DNA of 64,000 nt from Immundisolibacter cernigliae (GCF_001697225.1 NZ_CP014671.1:1302001-1366000), one strand, 5' to 3'. Numbered from the stretch's first letter, positions 1 through 8,554 are shown. Notes: generated from the letters alone by a model not told the origin. Program-made: numbers and translations.

Positions 1-879
1 AGGAATGTAGACGTAATCACGGAACCAGCGTGACAGTGTCATGTGCCAGCGCCGCCAGAATTCCTGGATGCTGCGGGCTCGGTAAGGCTGGTTGAAGTTC
101 TCGGGAAAATCAAATCCCAGCGCCCGGCCGATACCAATGGCCATGTCTGAGTAGCCTGAGAAATCGAAAAAGATCTGCAATGCAAAGCAGATCACGCCGA
201 GCCACGCCAGGCCAAAGCTCAACTCACTGGGTGGCAGCGCGAAGATGCGATCGACCGGAACAGCCAGGCTATCGGCAATGATGACTTTCTTGGCGAGGCC
301 TATTGTGAACAGTTCGACACCGCTGAGCACGCGCTGCCAGTCGCTGCGCCGTGCGCGTATCTGCTCGGCAATCTCCTCGTAGCGCACGATCGGCCCGGCT
401 ACCAATTGCGGGAACAGGCTGATGTAGAGCATCACGTCGGAAAATTTCCCCGCCGGGGAGGAATGCCTCCGGTAAATGTCCACCACATAGGTGATGGCCT
501 GGAAGATGAAAAAGGAGATGCCCAGCGGCAGTGGCAAATGCGGTTCAGGCCAAGGCTGCAAGCCGAGGGCTGGCGCCAGGCGGTTCAGGTTGTGGACAAT
601 GAAGTCAAGGTACTTGAATGCCACCAGCACGGAGACGTTGAGCGCCACCGCGGTTGCGAGGTAGCGAAATCGATAGGGCGAGTCGCCACCAACCAGTCGA
701 CCAAACAGGTAGTTGACCCATGCCACTGCCACCATGAGCAGTACCAGCACCGGCTCTCCCCAGGCATAGAAGATCAGGCTAGCGACGAGCAGGACAAGAT
801 TCTTGCGCGGCAGCAGCGCATAGGCCAGCGCGAACAGCGGCAGGAAGACCAACAGGAAGATGGGGGTGCTGAAAACCAT
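1..879 (-). CDS. MBOAT-family O-acyltransferase (AlgI-like), C-terminus outside window
   Basis: Partial gene whose 3' end lies beyond base 1; about 293 codons are visible. It starts MVFSTPIFLLVFLPL and shows alternating hydrophobic segments with the AlgI/DltB-type stretches ISFFIFQAITYVVDIYR, FFDFSGYSDMAIGIGRALGF and EFWRRWHMTLSRW, typical of membrane-bound O-acyltransferases. The family moves acyl groups across the inner membrane onto polysaccharides such as alginate. The catalytic His region would be just outside the window. It lies 30 bp downstream of the sulfotransferase-like gene on the same strand, as the last visible gene of the polysaccharide operon. By inference it acetylates the glycan made here; the acceptor is unknown. 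The start lacks a clear Shine-Dalgarno, so translational coupling is likely. Confidence 0.88.
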   Translation of the reverse strand, partial: MVFSTPIFLLVFLPLFALAYALLPRKNLVLLVASLIFYAWGEPVLVLLMVAVAWVNYLFGRLVGGDSPYRFRYLATAVALNVSVLVAFKYLDFIVHNLNRLAPALGLQPWPEPHLPLPLGISFFIFQAITYVVDIYRRHSSPAGKFSDVMLYISLFPQLVAGPIVRYEEIAEQIRARRSDWQRVLSGVELFTIGLAKKVIIADSLAVPVDRIFALPPSELSFGLAWLGVICFALQIFFDFSGYSDMAIGIGRALGFDFPENFNQPYRARSIQEFWRRWHMTLSRWFRDYVYIP

Positions 880-909
880 GGTCAGTCCAAGGAGGGCGTC
901 ATCGCACGC

Positions 910-1890
910 TCAGCATGCATAACCGTAATGCGCCAGATCGAGGCCCGTGAGCGCGGCGAGGCTAGCATTGTCGGCCCGGTAGTAGTCGTCCAGCCAAACA
1001 GCAGTCTCCGCTGACATCGGCTGCATCGGCGCATCGACGCGGGCGATCAGGCGCATGACACAGCCGTGGATGCCCGCCTCTTCGAGCGCCTCCGAAGGCA
1101 CAACGGGCACACCTCGCAGGCGCGCGCCGAGATGCTGCATGCCCTTGATCACGCGCTGGTAGCGGATACCCAGCCTGCCCGGCGAACGGTTTTCGACCGG
1201 CAGCGGCGGACAGGCCGGCGTGCCCCCGAAACGGCGGATGGCGGCGAAGTCCTCCAGCCGCGAATAGAAGTCCGTCGGCTCCCGCGCCAGCATCTCCATC
1301 GGCAGCACCAGCACCCGCTCGCGGCCAAACAGCGCCGCATAGGTCTCGACCAGCCGGGCGTAGCGGTACTGGCGCAGGGGGAAATCGTTGTAACACCCGT
1401 AATAGCTGGAATAGGAACGGCACCATTCGATCCAGTCCGCGAAACCAAGCGAGGTCAGCCGGCGCGTGTAGATCCACTGATGCCCCGAAAACAGGGCGCG
1501 CTTCTGTTCGCGTACGGTAATCAGGATCGAACACTCGACGCCCTCGCAGAGCGTCGCCAGCCGTCGCGCCGTCAGGCTGCGATCGGCTGCCGACGCCTGG
1601 GACAGCCCCTCCTCCGAGAGCACTGCGAGCTGCTCGTTTCCCAAGCGCGGCCTTATGCCACGGTCGAAGCGCTGGCGAGCGAGCGCCGAGTCGAATTCCA
1701 GCTCATCCTGTTTCCACAGGCTGTCGATGAGTTCAGCCGTGGCGAGCGAGCCTTGGTAACCGAATGCTTCATCGTAGAAGGGCTTGCCGAGGTAGCGGAT
1801 GTCCGGGTGGGCCGGGAAGGCGCCGAACTGCAGGCTGGTCGTGGCCGACTTGGGCACGCCGATGTGCACCAGCAGGCGCGACCTACTCAT
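910..1890 (-). CDS. Sulfotransferase-like protein of polysaccharide locus
   Basis: A 326-aa protein starting MSRSRLLVHIGVPKSATTSLQ. The PKSATTSL stretch matches the 5'-phosphosulfate-binding loop (PKSGTTxL) of PAPS-dependent sulfotransferases, with Ala replacing the usual Gly. ILITVREQKRALFSGHQ resembles the 3'-phosphate-binding strand and loop (R-x7-S). I chose this start over an upstream alternative because AGGTGG sits about 8 nt before it and the protein motif begins at once; the upstream extension is arginine-rich and looks non-coding. It lies between a TylF-like methyltransferase and an MBOAT acyltransferase, which suggests glycan decoration by sulfate. Sugar specificity cannot be read from the sequence, and a non-catalytic relative is possible. 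Confidence 0.75.
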   Translation of the reverse strand: MSRSRLLVHIGVPKSATTSLQFGAFPAHPDIRYLGKPFYDEAFGYQGSLATAELIDSLWKQDELEFDSALARQRFDRGIRPRLGNEQLAVLSEEGLSQASAADRSLTARRLATLCEGVECSILITVREQKRALFSGHQWIYTRRLTSLGFADWIEWCRSYSSYYGCYNDFPLRQYRYARLVETYAALFGRERVLVLPMEMLAREPTDFYSRLEDFAAIRRFGGTPACPPLPVENRSPGRLGIRYQRVIKGMQHLGARLRGVPVVPSEALEEAGIHGCVMRLIARVDAPMQPMSAETAVWLDDYYRADNASLAALTGLDLAHYGYAC

Positions 1891-1937
1891 TCTCGCCACC
1901 TTGAAAACAGATGTCCTGCCGCATCGCCGTATCGTCC

Positions 1938-2771
1938 TCAGGTGCGCCAGTAGGCACCGGTCCAGTCGATGGTGTGGATCGGGTTGTCGATCCCATGCGC
2001 ACTGCGAAAGTCCTCGACCGCACGACGGCAGGCGGGAATGGCGCCGTAGTCGTCGATAATAACGAAACCGCCCGGCGCCATCCGGTGATAAAGGTTGTCG
2101 AGGATGTCCATCGTCGATTGGTAAAGGTCGCCGTCGGCACGCAGGATCGCCAGCTGGCGCGGCTCCGGCACCTTCAGGCTGTCCTCGAACCAACCGGGCA
2201 TGAAGGCCACGCGGTCGTCGAGCAGGCCGAAACGCGCGAAATGTTCCTGCACGACGTCGAGGCCCACCGAGAGCATCGGGTCGAGATGAAAATTAAGGTT
2301 CTCGTCCTGCTCCAACTGCGGCGGCGGCAGCCCCTGGAAACTGTCAGCAACATAGACCTTGCGTGCGGGATCGCCCCATAGGTCGAGCAGCGCACGCATG
2401 AAGATCGACGCCCCGCCCCGCCAGGCTCCCGCCTCCAGGAAGTCGCCCGGGATCTCCTCGCGCAATACTGTCTCGACCATCGTCTGCAGGCTGTCCAGGC
2501 GGGCACGCCCGATCATGGTGTAGGGAAAACCGAACATGCGCTCGCGGTAGTTGTGCTGTCCGTCGGGATCGTCGCGCAACGCTGCGATCTTATCCGCCTG
2601 GTAGCGGTGGATATTGATGACCTCGTCCAGGTTGTAGGGCTGACTGGTATCCATGCAATAAAGCAGATAGGAGATGCGCAGGCCGTTCTCCGCCCCGAAC
2701 TCGTTGAGCAGGATGCGCTTAAGCATGTCTATATGGCGCACATACAGTAAGTTTTTACTCATGTTTCCCAT
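1938..2771 (-). CDS. TylF/MycF-type SAM-dependent O-methyltransferase
   Basis: A 277-aa protein with the TylF-family layout: EIPGDFLEAGAWRGGASIFMR (SAM-binding loop, around residues 110-130), KVYVADSFQGLPPP, then the metal-binding part with ILRADGDLYQSTMD and GGFVIIDDYG. The family O-methylates sugars in macrolides (macrocin O-methyltransferase) and surface glycans using SAM and a divalent cation. It starts 5 bp after wzt and lies 47 bp before the sulfotransferase-like gene, in one operon. An in-frame second ATG three codons in is an equally possible start. The predicted role is methylation of a sugar, possibly a chain-terminating cap, which ABC-dependent O-antigen systems often need; that role is inference. 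Confidence 0.85.
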   Translation of the reverse strand: MGNMSKNLLYVRHIDMLKRILLNEFGAENGLRISYLLYCMDTSQPYNLDEVINIHRYQADKIAALRDDPDGQHNYRERMFGFPYTMIGRARLDSLQTMVETVLREEIPGDFLEAGAWRGGASIFMRALLDLWGDPARKVYVADSFQGLPPPQLEQDENLNFHLDPMLSVGLDVVQEHFARFGLLDDRVAFMPGWFEDSLKVPEPRQLAILRADGDLYQSTMDILDNLYHRMAPGGFVIIDDYGAIPACRRAVEDFRSAHGIDNPIHTIDWTGAYWRT

Positions 2772-2776
2772 TGCAT

Positions 2777-3481
2777 TTAACTCTTAACCATAGCTGAACC
2801 GTATTGCACCAAACCCTCTGCGGTATTGCCCACAAATCTAACCTCTCCATCATCAATCCAGACAACACGATCACACAGTTCTTTTATTACATTGGTCTGA
2901 TGCGAGACAAGCACCACGGTTTTTTCGGATCTGATCAGCTTTTTCATTTCACCCAATGACTTAACTCTGAACTCTTCATCACCTACTCCAAGAACTTCGT
3001 CAACTAAGAGAACATCTGGGTCAGTCTGAATTGCAGTTGCAAAACTGATCCTCGACCTCATGCCAGAAGAATAGACCCTAAGAGGTTGATCAATAAAATC
3101 GCCTATACCCGCAAATTCAATTATCGAATCCATGCGAGCTTCAATGTCTCTCTTGTGCATACCCATCAGCATGCCGCTTAGTATGACGTTTTCACGCCCA
3201 GTGAGATGAGGAACAAACCCAACACCAAGCGCCAGCAATGAAACACTTACTTCATAGTTGGCAATCTTCCCAGCGTCCGGATCTACAATGCCTGCAATCA
3301 TACGCAGGAGGCTGCTTTTTCCCGCTCCATTCCTGCCGATCAGGCCAACTGTTTCACCTTTATAAACATCGAATGACACATTTTTGAGTGGGAAATATTT
3401 TTTCCATTTTATAAACCCAGACCGAATGGGATAAGAAATAGAAACATTCTCAACGGAAATTACTGGCTCGCTGCTTACCAT
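2777..3481 (-). CDS. wzt: Polysaccharide ABC exporter ATPase (Wzt-like)
   Basis: A 234-aa ABC ATPase with Walker A GRNGAGKSSLLRM (around residue 50), signature YSSGMRSRISFA and Walker B DPDVLLVDEVLGVGDEEF, which is typical of the Wzt/KpsT/TagH group that drives polysaccharide export across the inner membrane. It ends shortly after the nucleotide-binding domain, so it lacks the C-terminal glycan-recognition domain of E. coli O9a Wzt. That implies export without cap recognition, or a separate recognition protein. Its start overlaps the permease stop. Base composition is clearly more AT-rich than flanking genes, shared with wzm, which suggests import as a pair. Confidence 0.92.
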   Translation of the reverse strand: MVSSEPVISVENVSISYPIRSGFIKWKKYFPLKNVSFDVYKGETVGLIGRNGAGKSSLLRMIAGIVDPDAGKIANYEVSVSLLALGVGFVPHLTGRENVILSGMLMGMHKRDIEARMDSIIEFAGIGDFIDQPLRVYSSGMRSRISFATAIQTDPDVLLVDEVLGVGDEEFRVKSLGEMKKLIRSEKTVVLVSHQTNVIKELCDRVVWIDDGEVRFVGNTAEGLVQYGSAMVKS

Positions 3482-4257
3482 TAGAACCTTGCCTTTCCGT
3501 ACTTTTTATCCCATCGACGCAAAACAAAAAATCCAAGAATTAAAACAAGAACAGAAAATAATAAAACTTCCACGAGCTTAGCAATATCGGGGGGTGCATT
3601 TAAAAGCAAAACACCTCGATAAGCAGAAATGATTATCGCCATAGGATTAAGCATCACAAACCATTTCACGGGCTCCTGAACCGCCGAAATATCAAAGAAC
3701 ACACCGGAAATGAAAAACAAAAACATCATCCCATTTTCCACGGCAACCCTAAGGTCGGGAACAAATGGAATGAGAGCACTCAAAAGCAATGCCAGCGAAA
3801 ATGTCAGGATAGCCTGCAAAAAAAACAGAGGGATTGCCCATAGCCATGTGACGCTTGGGTTTGACTTAAAAAACACAATGAAAAAGCAAAAAAATAGGAA
3901 TACCGGAACGAACTTAAGGGCGGCGGTAATTACCGCAGAGAGTGGAAATATGTATTTTGGCACATAAACTTGCTGCAAAAGAACAGCGTTTGCCATGAGT
4001 GCATAACTGCCGCCTTTGACTCCTGCATCGAAAAGCTTCCAGACGATAACGCCACAAAGAAAAGCCGGTACAAAACTCAGATCGCCGCGATCTAAAACTA
4101 AAACAAACAATATATAAAATGCGGCCAAATAAAGAAGTGGCTCAATAAACCACCAAGCAATGCCCAGATAAGATCTGGATGACTCTGCCTTCAGGTCAGC
4201 ATAAACTTTAAAAACAACTAGGCTCAGTTGTTTTTGGAGGCCAAAGTTAACTTTCAT
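3481..4257 (-). CDS. wzm: Polysaccharide ABC exporter permease (Wzm-like)
   Basis: A 258-aa ABC-2 type membrane protein with about six hydrophobic segments (YLAAFYILFVLVL, FVPVFLFFCFFIVFF, LFFISGVFFDIS and a final VLVLILGFFVL). It shows the family stretches KAESSRSYLGIAWWFIEPLLY near the N-terminus and WFVMLNPMAIIISAYR near the C-terminus. With wzt it forms the exporter that moves undecaprenyl-linked glycan to the periplasm. The start MKVNFGLQ was chosen because GGAGG precedes it and it overlaps the rmlC stop as ATGA; a longer in-frame reading into rmlC exists but is unlikely. Strongly AT-rich composition matches wzt and differs from the rml genes. Confidence 0.92.
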   Translation of the reverse strand: MKVNFGLQKQLSLVVFKVYADLKAESSRSYLGIAWWFIEPLLYLAAFYILFVLVLDRGDLSFVPAFLCGVIVWKLFDAGVKGGSYALMANAVLLQQVYVPKYIFPLSAVITAALKFVPVFLFFCFFIVFFKSNPSVTWLWAIPLFFLQAILTFSLALLLSALIPFVPDLRVAVENGMMFLFFISGVFFDISAVQEPVKWFVMLNPMAIIISAYRGVLLLNAPPDIAKLVEVLLFSVLVLILGFFVLRRWDKKYGKARF

Positions 4258-4799
4258 GGAAAAACCTCTGCCTCCATGAAGCTTGATCCCTGCTGATCTT
4301 TTCCTGAAATAATCGGTCGGATATTTTTTGGCCACTTAATATTGAGTGCTTCGTCGCTCCAGATGATAATTCGCTCGGATGAGGGGGAATAATAATCTGT
4401 TGTTTTGTAGAGAAAATCAGCACCCTCAGACAACACGACGAAGCCATGGGCAAAGCCCTCGGGAACCCAAAGCTGGCGCTTGTTTTCAGCAGAGAGGATT
4501 TCACCCACCCATTGGCCGAAAGTTTTGCTGCTTTTGCGCAGGTCAACCGCCACATCGAAAACCTCGCCCTGCACCACACGCACCAGCTTGCCCTGGGGCT
4601 GTTGGATTTGATAATGCAAGCCGCGCAGCACATTCTTCGCGCTGCGGCTGTGGTTGTCTTGCACGAACTGCACGGGTTTGCCGATGGCGGCTTCAAATTG
4701 CGCCTGGTTGAAGCTTTCAAAAAAGAAACCGCGTTCGTCACCGAACACTTTGGGTTCGATGAGGAATACATCGGGGATAGCGAGCGGGGTGGCCTTCAT
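4254..4799 (-). CDS. rmlC: dTDP-4-dehydrorhamnose 3,5-epimerase
   Basis: A 181-aa RmlC/RfbC cupin beginning [19 protein letters not shown]. It has the dTDP-sugar loop FGDERGFFFESFN, the catalytic His in NVLRGLHYQ (residue 62), PQGKLVRVVQG and the Tyr-containing FLYKTTDYY. It epimerises dTDP-4-keto-6-deoxyglucose at C3 and C5 on the way to dTDP-L-rhamnose. Length is normal for the family. It overlaps rmlA (TGATG) upstream and wzm (ATGA) downstream. The next pathway enzyme, RmlD, is not in the window, and the rmlB in this operon is collapsed, so the substrate must come from another RmlB copy. Confidence 0.95.
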   Translation of the reverse strand: MKATPLAIPDVFLIEPKVFGDERGFFFESFNQAQFEAAIGKPVQFVQDNHSRSAKNVLRGLHYQIQQPQGKLVRVVQGEVFDVAVDLRKSSKTFGQWVGEILSAENKRQLWVPEGFAHGFVVLSEGADFLYKTTDYYSPSSERIIIWSDEALNIKWPKNIRPIISGKDQQGSSFMEAEVFP

Positions 4800-5680
4800 C
4801 AGAACACGTTTTCCTTGAGAATTCTCAGCAGATACTGGCCGTAGCCGTTCTTGGTCAGAGGCTTCGCCAGCGCCTCGAGTTGCCCGGCATCGATCCAACC
4901 CTGGCGAAAGGCGATTTCTTCCGGGCAGGCCACCTTGAGTCCCTGGCGGTTTTCCAGGGTGGCAATGAACTGGCTGGCATCGAGCAGGGATTCGTGAGTT
5001 CCCGTATCCAGCCAGGCGTAGCCACGGCCCATGATCTCCACGCTGAGTTGGCCCTGCTCCAGATACAGCCGGTTGAGGTCGGTGATTTCCAGTTCGCCAC
5101 GCGGCGAGGGCCTGAGGGTCTTGGCCAAATCAACCACCGCCGTGTCGTAAAAATAGAGCCCGGTGACGGCATAGTTGGATTTTGGCTGCTTGGGCTTTTC
5201 TTCCAGGGACAGCACCTTGCCTTGGGCATCGAATTCCGCCACGCCGTAACGTTCCGGATCATGCACATGGTAGGCAAACACACTGGCGCCCTTGGTGCGG
5301 GCCATGCCGTTGGTCAGCAGGTGGTGGAAATCATGGCCGTAAAAGATGTTATCGCCCAGCACCAGCGCGGCGGGGTGGTTGCCGATGAACGTCTCGCCAA
5401 TCAGGAAGGCTTGCGCCAGGCCATCCGGGCTGGGTTGGACGGCGTATTGCAGGTTCAGCCCCCACTGGCTGCCATCACCCAGCAGCTGCTGGAAGCGCGG
5501 CGTGTCTTGCGGGGTGCTGATGATGAGGATGTCGCGCATGCCCGCCAGCATAAGTGTGCTGAGCGGGTAGTAGATCATGGGTTTGTCGAAGACCGGGAGT
5601 AACTGCTTGCTGATGGCCAGCGTGGCCGGGTGCAGACGGGAGCCAGAACCGCCGGCAAGGATGATGCCTTTGCGGGTCAT
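4799..5680 (-). CDS. rmlA: Glucose-1-phosphate thymidylyltransferase
   Basis: A 293-aa full-length RmlA. The nucleotide-binding loop [17 protein letters not shown] lies at residues 10-26 (Ser where Thr is usual), followed by [44 protein letters not shown] and [12 protein letters not shown]. It makes dTDP-glucose from glucose-1-phosphate and dTTP, the committed step to dTDP-rhamnose and related 6-deoxysugars; dTDP-L-rhamnose normally feeds back on it. The start overlaps the stop of the collapsed rmlB, so the original rmlB-rmlA-rmlC coupling is preserved. Identification is secure. Confidence 0.96.
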   Translation of the reverse strand: MTRKGIILAGGSGSRLHPATLAISKQLLPVFDKPMIYYPLSTLMLAGMRDILIISTPQDTPRFQQLLGDGSQWGLNLQYAVQPSPDGLAQAFLIGETFIGNHPAALVLGDNIFYGHDFHHLLTNGMARTKGASVFAYHVHDPERYGVAEFDAQGKVLSLEEKPKQPKSNYAVTGLYFYDTAVVDLAKTLRPSPRGELEITDLNRLYLEQGQLSVEIMGRGYAWLDTGTHESLLDASQFIATLENRQGLKVACPEEIAFRQGWIDAGQLEALAKPLTKNGYGQYLLRILKENVF

Positions 5681-6165
5681 GCGGCCACCTCTTCACCGTA
5701 ATGCTGGCTCACCCGCTCGCGGTTGGCGCCACCTTGCACGCGCTGCGCCCGCTCGCGGTGGCCCAGGTGCCACTGCACCGTCTTGCGTGTGCCGGCCTCG
5801 AAGGTTTCGGCGGGGCGCCGGCTGAGTTCGCGCTCGATCTCGCGTGCGTCGATGGTGTGGCGCTGGCCGTGAGCGGGGCGGTCCGTCGCGGGGGTGATTT
5901 GCGTTTTATGGCTGCTTCCGTAGACCTCGTCGGTGCTGACACGCAGGCGGAAGGCGGCTTTCGCGGGCTCGGGCAGGCCGCGCGCTCCCCGTCCGCGCTG
6001 CACGAAGACGTGGCACGCATCGCCCTGCTGGCTGGCGAGGGTTTCCCGCTTGCCGGCGCAAGTGCGTTCGCCGAGATTGACGAGGGGTTCATCCAACTGG
6101 GCCAGCCAGTCGAGCACAAAATTGCTTCCGCTGAAGCCGGCACCGCCGGTGGCCAGAATCGCCAT
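5677..6165 (-). pseudogene. rmlB: Internally deleted dTDP-glucose 4,6-dehydratase (rmlB remnant)
   Basis: This open frame of 162 codons is a stitched-together RmlB, which is normally about 350 aa. Codons 1-60 match the N-terminus (Rossmann loop TGGAGFSGSNFV, with Ser replacing the usual Ile). Codons near 80-90 give VSTDEVYGS. The remainder matches the extreme C-terminus (TPATDRPAHGQ, IDAREIERELSRRPAETFEAG). The segment with the catalytic Tyr-x-x-x-Lys and most of the substrate pocket is missing. Reading frame is kept throughout, and both the 3-bp gap to the glycosyltransferase gene and the ATGA overlap with rmlA survive. It cannot be an active dehydratase by family knowledge. It may simply keep the operon translationally coupled. 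Confidence 0.88.
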
Positions 6166-6168
6166 GTG

Positions 6169-7128
6169 TCAAAGTTTCCTGAAAATCGCAGCTGCAACCA
6201 GTCCAAGGTTTCCGAGGACTGTCTGACGGTAAAGACCGCTGCGTTTGAGATGGATAAGACGAGGGATCAGGCTTATTTCGCGGGCTCTAGCGAAACGCTC
6301 CAGTATTTCCCGATTTTCCGGGGTAAGACGATGGCTCAAGGCACGCAAGGCCGCGATGTTGCCGTCGTTCCACGCACGAAAGCGGCCCTGCCAGAACATT
6401 CGGATGCGCTTGAAGCGAGCAGGCCATGTCGCATTCATTCCGACCAGGTTGCCATCGTGCTGGCGATAACGAAGCGTGGGTTCGCTGTCGTAAAAAACCT
6501 TGCCACCACACCCGGTGACCGCCATGTACGCCCACCAGTCGTGGGTGATGACAGGAAGGTTTTTACCCGCTTCGCGCAGGAGGTTCCGCGTGGCATTGTT
6601 GAAAACCATGGTGTTTCCACCCCCGATGCTTTGCATCAGGGCATTGGCAAAGCTGGGTGGCTTGCTGAAAAGTGGGGACAAGCCGATTTCGTTGTTATTG
6701 GCGTCCACCAAGCGGGTGCGTGAACAATACAAAGCGGGGATATTCTCTGGAATGGTTTCAAGCCACTGCACCGCGCGCGCGAGCTTGTTTGGCTCCCAGA
6801 TGTCGTCCTGGTCTGAGTAGGCGTAGTAATCCGCTTCGATGCCAGCCCTGCAGGTCAGGGAAAGAAAATTGGCCGAAAAGCCCTCGGCAGGGCCAAAATG
6901 AACCGAGAGACGGCCTGTTGGCCATTTCTGCCGATACTCCTTGAGTATGGTATGGGTGTCGTCCAGGGATCCGTCATCGGAGGCCCAGACCTCCCAGTTG
7001 GCGTGAGTTTGGGCAACGAAGGAATCCAATTGCTCTGCCAGGTAATGCTGGCCGTGGTACGTGCAAAGCAGAATAGCCACCTTGGGCTGGGCCATGTTGA
7101 CGCCAGCCAGAACATCTGATTTAGACAT
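6169..7128 (-). CDS. Family 2 glycosyltransferase (rhamnosyltransferase-like)
   Basis: About 319 aa with a GT-A fold: VAILLCTYHGQHYLAEQLDS at the nucleotide-binding N-terminus, WASDDGSLDDT, the metal-binding DxD-type motif YSDQDDIWEPNK, then FNNATRNLL and THDWWAYM. This pattern is typical of GT2 enzymes that add rhamnose or another deoxysugar to lipid-linked O-antigen. The start is uncertain: MSKSDVLAGV at 7128 and MAQPKVAIL at 7095 are in frame, and neither has a strong Shine-Dalgarno. It heads the visible minus-strand operon, next to an IS1380 remnant that may have replaced the original promoter. The acceptor and donor sugars are not known. Confidence 0.88.
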   Translation of the reverse strand: MSKSDVLAGVNMAQPKVAILLCTYHGQHYLAEQLDSFVAQTHANWEVWASDDGSLDDTHTILKEYRQKWPTGRLSVHFGPAEGFSANFLSLTCRAGIEADYYAYSDQDDIWEPNKLARAVQWLETIPENIPALYCSRTRLVDANNNEIGLSPLFSKPPSFANALMQSIGGGNTMVFNNATRNLLREAGKNLPVITHDWWAYMAVTGCGGKVFYDSEPTLRYRQHDGNLVGMNATWPARFKRIRMFWQGRFRAWNDGNIAALRALSHRLTPENREILERFARAREISLIPRLIHLKRSGLYRQTVLGNLGLVAAAIFRKL

Positions 7129-7217
7129 GGCTACCGCGCCCACGAAAGCTCTTTCGTGGTCAATAGGGCTTTCCAAGAAGTCGACCTTTACTGTGTCGCA
7201 AGCAGCAACCCGACTCA

Positions 7218-7658
7218 TCAACCCAAATCCACCAGCGTCACCTGCTTGAGTGCGCTGATCTTGCCGAAGCACCGGCGATAGACCTCGGCATGCGGCCAGT
7301 CGTCGGCGCGCCTGTCGAAGCGACCGAACAACCGCATGATGGCCTTGTGGCCGGCGGCCTTGATCCAGCCGAACAGCCGCGCCAGCGCGCCGTCCATGCG
7401 CACCGTTTCAGCGTGTACGAAGCGGCAGACGCGGCAGCCGATGGAGGCGATGGAGGCGATGAACTGCGAGATCAGTTGTAGCGGCGCACAGCCCCGGTCG
7501 GGCTTCGGCTCGGCTAACCCGCAGCCCGCCCCGTCCCGGAACCCCACGCTGTCGTGCATCCGCTTGAACGGCGCCTGACCGCCCCATGCCGTGATCTCGC
7601 GGTGGCTGAAGCTGACCGCAAACCCTTTCCCTTGTAGCGCCGAGCCGGCCATGACCAT
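7218..7658 (-). pseudogene. IS1380-family transposase, N-terminal remnant
   Basis: The 146 codons contain the characteristic IS1380 N-terminal sequence: SFSHREITAWGGQAPFKRMHDS, APLQLISQFI, VCRFVHAETVRMDGALARLFGW, KAAGHKAIMRLFGRFD and a slipped copy of FGKISALKQVTL. Intact IS1380 transposases are about 430-450 aa and carry the DDE residues farther on; here the frame ends at the first strand of the catalytic domain. It is a decayed insertion sequence at the break between the two polysaccharide half-loci. No terminal inverted repeats could be picked out with confidence. Confidence 0.78.
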
Positions 7659-7837
7659 AAGCTATCCAACTGATCCACAATACCTTTCTCTAACGGCATC
7701 CATCGGATACCCATCCACCCGCTCCGAGGCGATGGCCCATAGCTTGCCTCAAAATCACGAAAATCGGCTAATGGATATCTGGCGGCCTGTCGGGTTTTGG
7801 CCGCCCGGTTGGATCGGTACTAACGGAGCCAAGGCGC

Positions 7838-8053
7838 ATGAAGCGCCTTCGACAGGTGGGCCGAGATACCGACTATTTGCTGCCGCCGGCGGTGCGAGAC
7901 TGGCTGCCGGGGTCGCACTCGGCGCGCTACGTGGTGGATGTCAGCGACCAAGTGGACCTTTCGGAGCTTCCGGACGCGCACATGCCAATCGAAGCGCGCG
8001 CACAGGAGCGCTTCGCGAGAGAGCAAGCCGCATATCGGGCCTGGATGAATGCG
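7838..8053 (+). pseudogene. IS1182-family transposase remnant
   Basis: About 72 codons resemble two separated parts of an IS1182-type transposase. The N-terminus (DTDYLLPPAVRDWLPGSHSARYVVDVSDQVDLSEL) is fused to a mid-protein coiled stretch (ARAQERFAREQAAYRAW). The catalytic region is absent. After this point the frame runs into REP-like repeats and then into the toxin gene, so the long open frame is an accident. Bases 7659-7837 upstream show no gene that I can recognise. Confidence 0.65.
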
Positions 8054-8071
8054 GCATTCTCACGGCTGGGG

Positions 8072-8236
8072 CCGTGGGAGACCCGACCTCGGGCCGAATG
8101 CACGAGCTGGAAGATTCGCGGCCGGGGCGCCGCTCCCACAGGGGCGCCGCCCACCGGGGGCGCCCCTGTGGGAGGCCCGCCCTCGGGCCGATGGGTGGGT
8201 CCGGCATTCGGACCCCTCCCTCCCGCACCGCCCCGA
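8072..8236. repeat. Cluster of REP-like palindromes (types A and B)
   Basis: Contains at least two copies of a GC-rich palindromic unit A (core TCGGCCCGAGGGCGGGCCT, either strand: about 8072-8100 and 8165-8194) and one unit B (core GGCGCCCTCGCCGCGAAT, reverse strand: about 8108-8139). The same units recur near 10.4, 13.3 and 20.8 kb. They sit only in intergenic DNA and can fold into hairpins, as REP/BIME elements do. Confidence 0.75.
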
Positions 8237-8272
8237 ATTGCCGACGGTAGGCCATTGGCCTACTCTTCTCCG

Positions 8273-8554
8273 ATGATTTTCGAATGGGATGAAACCAAAA
8301 GCGAGGCGTGCTTTCACGAGCGCGGGTTCGACTTCGCCTATGCGGCACGGGCGTTTTTCGATCCAGATCGTCTCGTTCAGGCAGATGCCAGGCATAGCTA
8401 TGGCGAGGAGCGTTACCGGTTGATGGACAAGATTGAACAGCGCCTTTTTGTGGTGGTCCACACCCCGCGTCATGAGGCGATGCGCATCATCTCCGCGCGT
8501 AAAGCCAACCAACGAGAGCTCAGGCAATATGAAAACCGTACGCGTGAAGATTGA
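8273..8554 (+). CDS. brnT: BrnT-family ribonuclease toxin
   Basis: A 93-aa protein with the BrnT signature: MIFEWDETKSEACFHERGFDF at the start, a central AARAFFDPD, and the C-terminal VVVHTPRHEAMRIISARKANQRE. BrnT is a RelE-fold mRNA-cleaving toxin held by its antitoxin. The start at 8273 was chosen because the homology begins exactly there; a longer in-frame reading runs through repeats and a transposase remnant. Its 3' end overlaps the antitoxin start by 26 bp, indicating coupled translation. It is the first of three toxin-antitoxin modules in 2 kb. Confidence 0.86.
   Translation: MIFEWDETKSEACFHERGFDFAYAARAFFDPDRLVQADARHSYGEERYRLMDKIEQRLFVVVHTPRHEAMRIISARKANQRELRQYENRTRED

Noticed and set aside
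8072-8236. Possible CRISPR array because of repeated GC-rich units
   Set aside because: Units are palindromic, irregularly spaced, inverted relative to one another and scattered over 13 kb with no cas genes.
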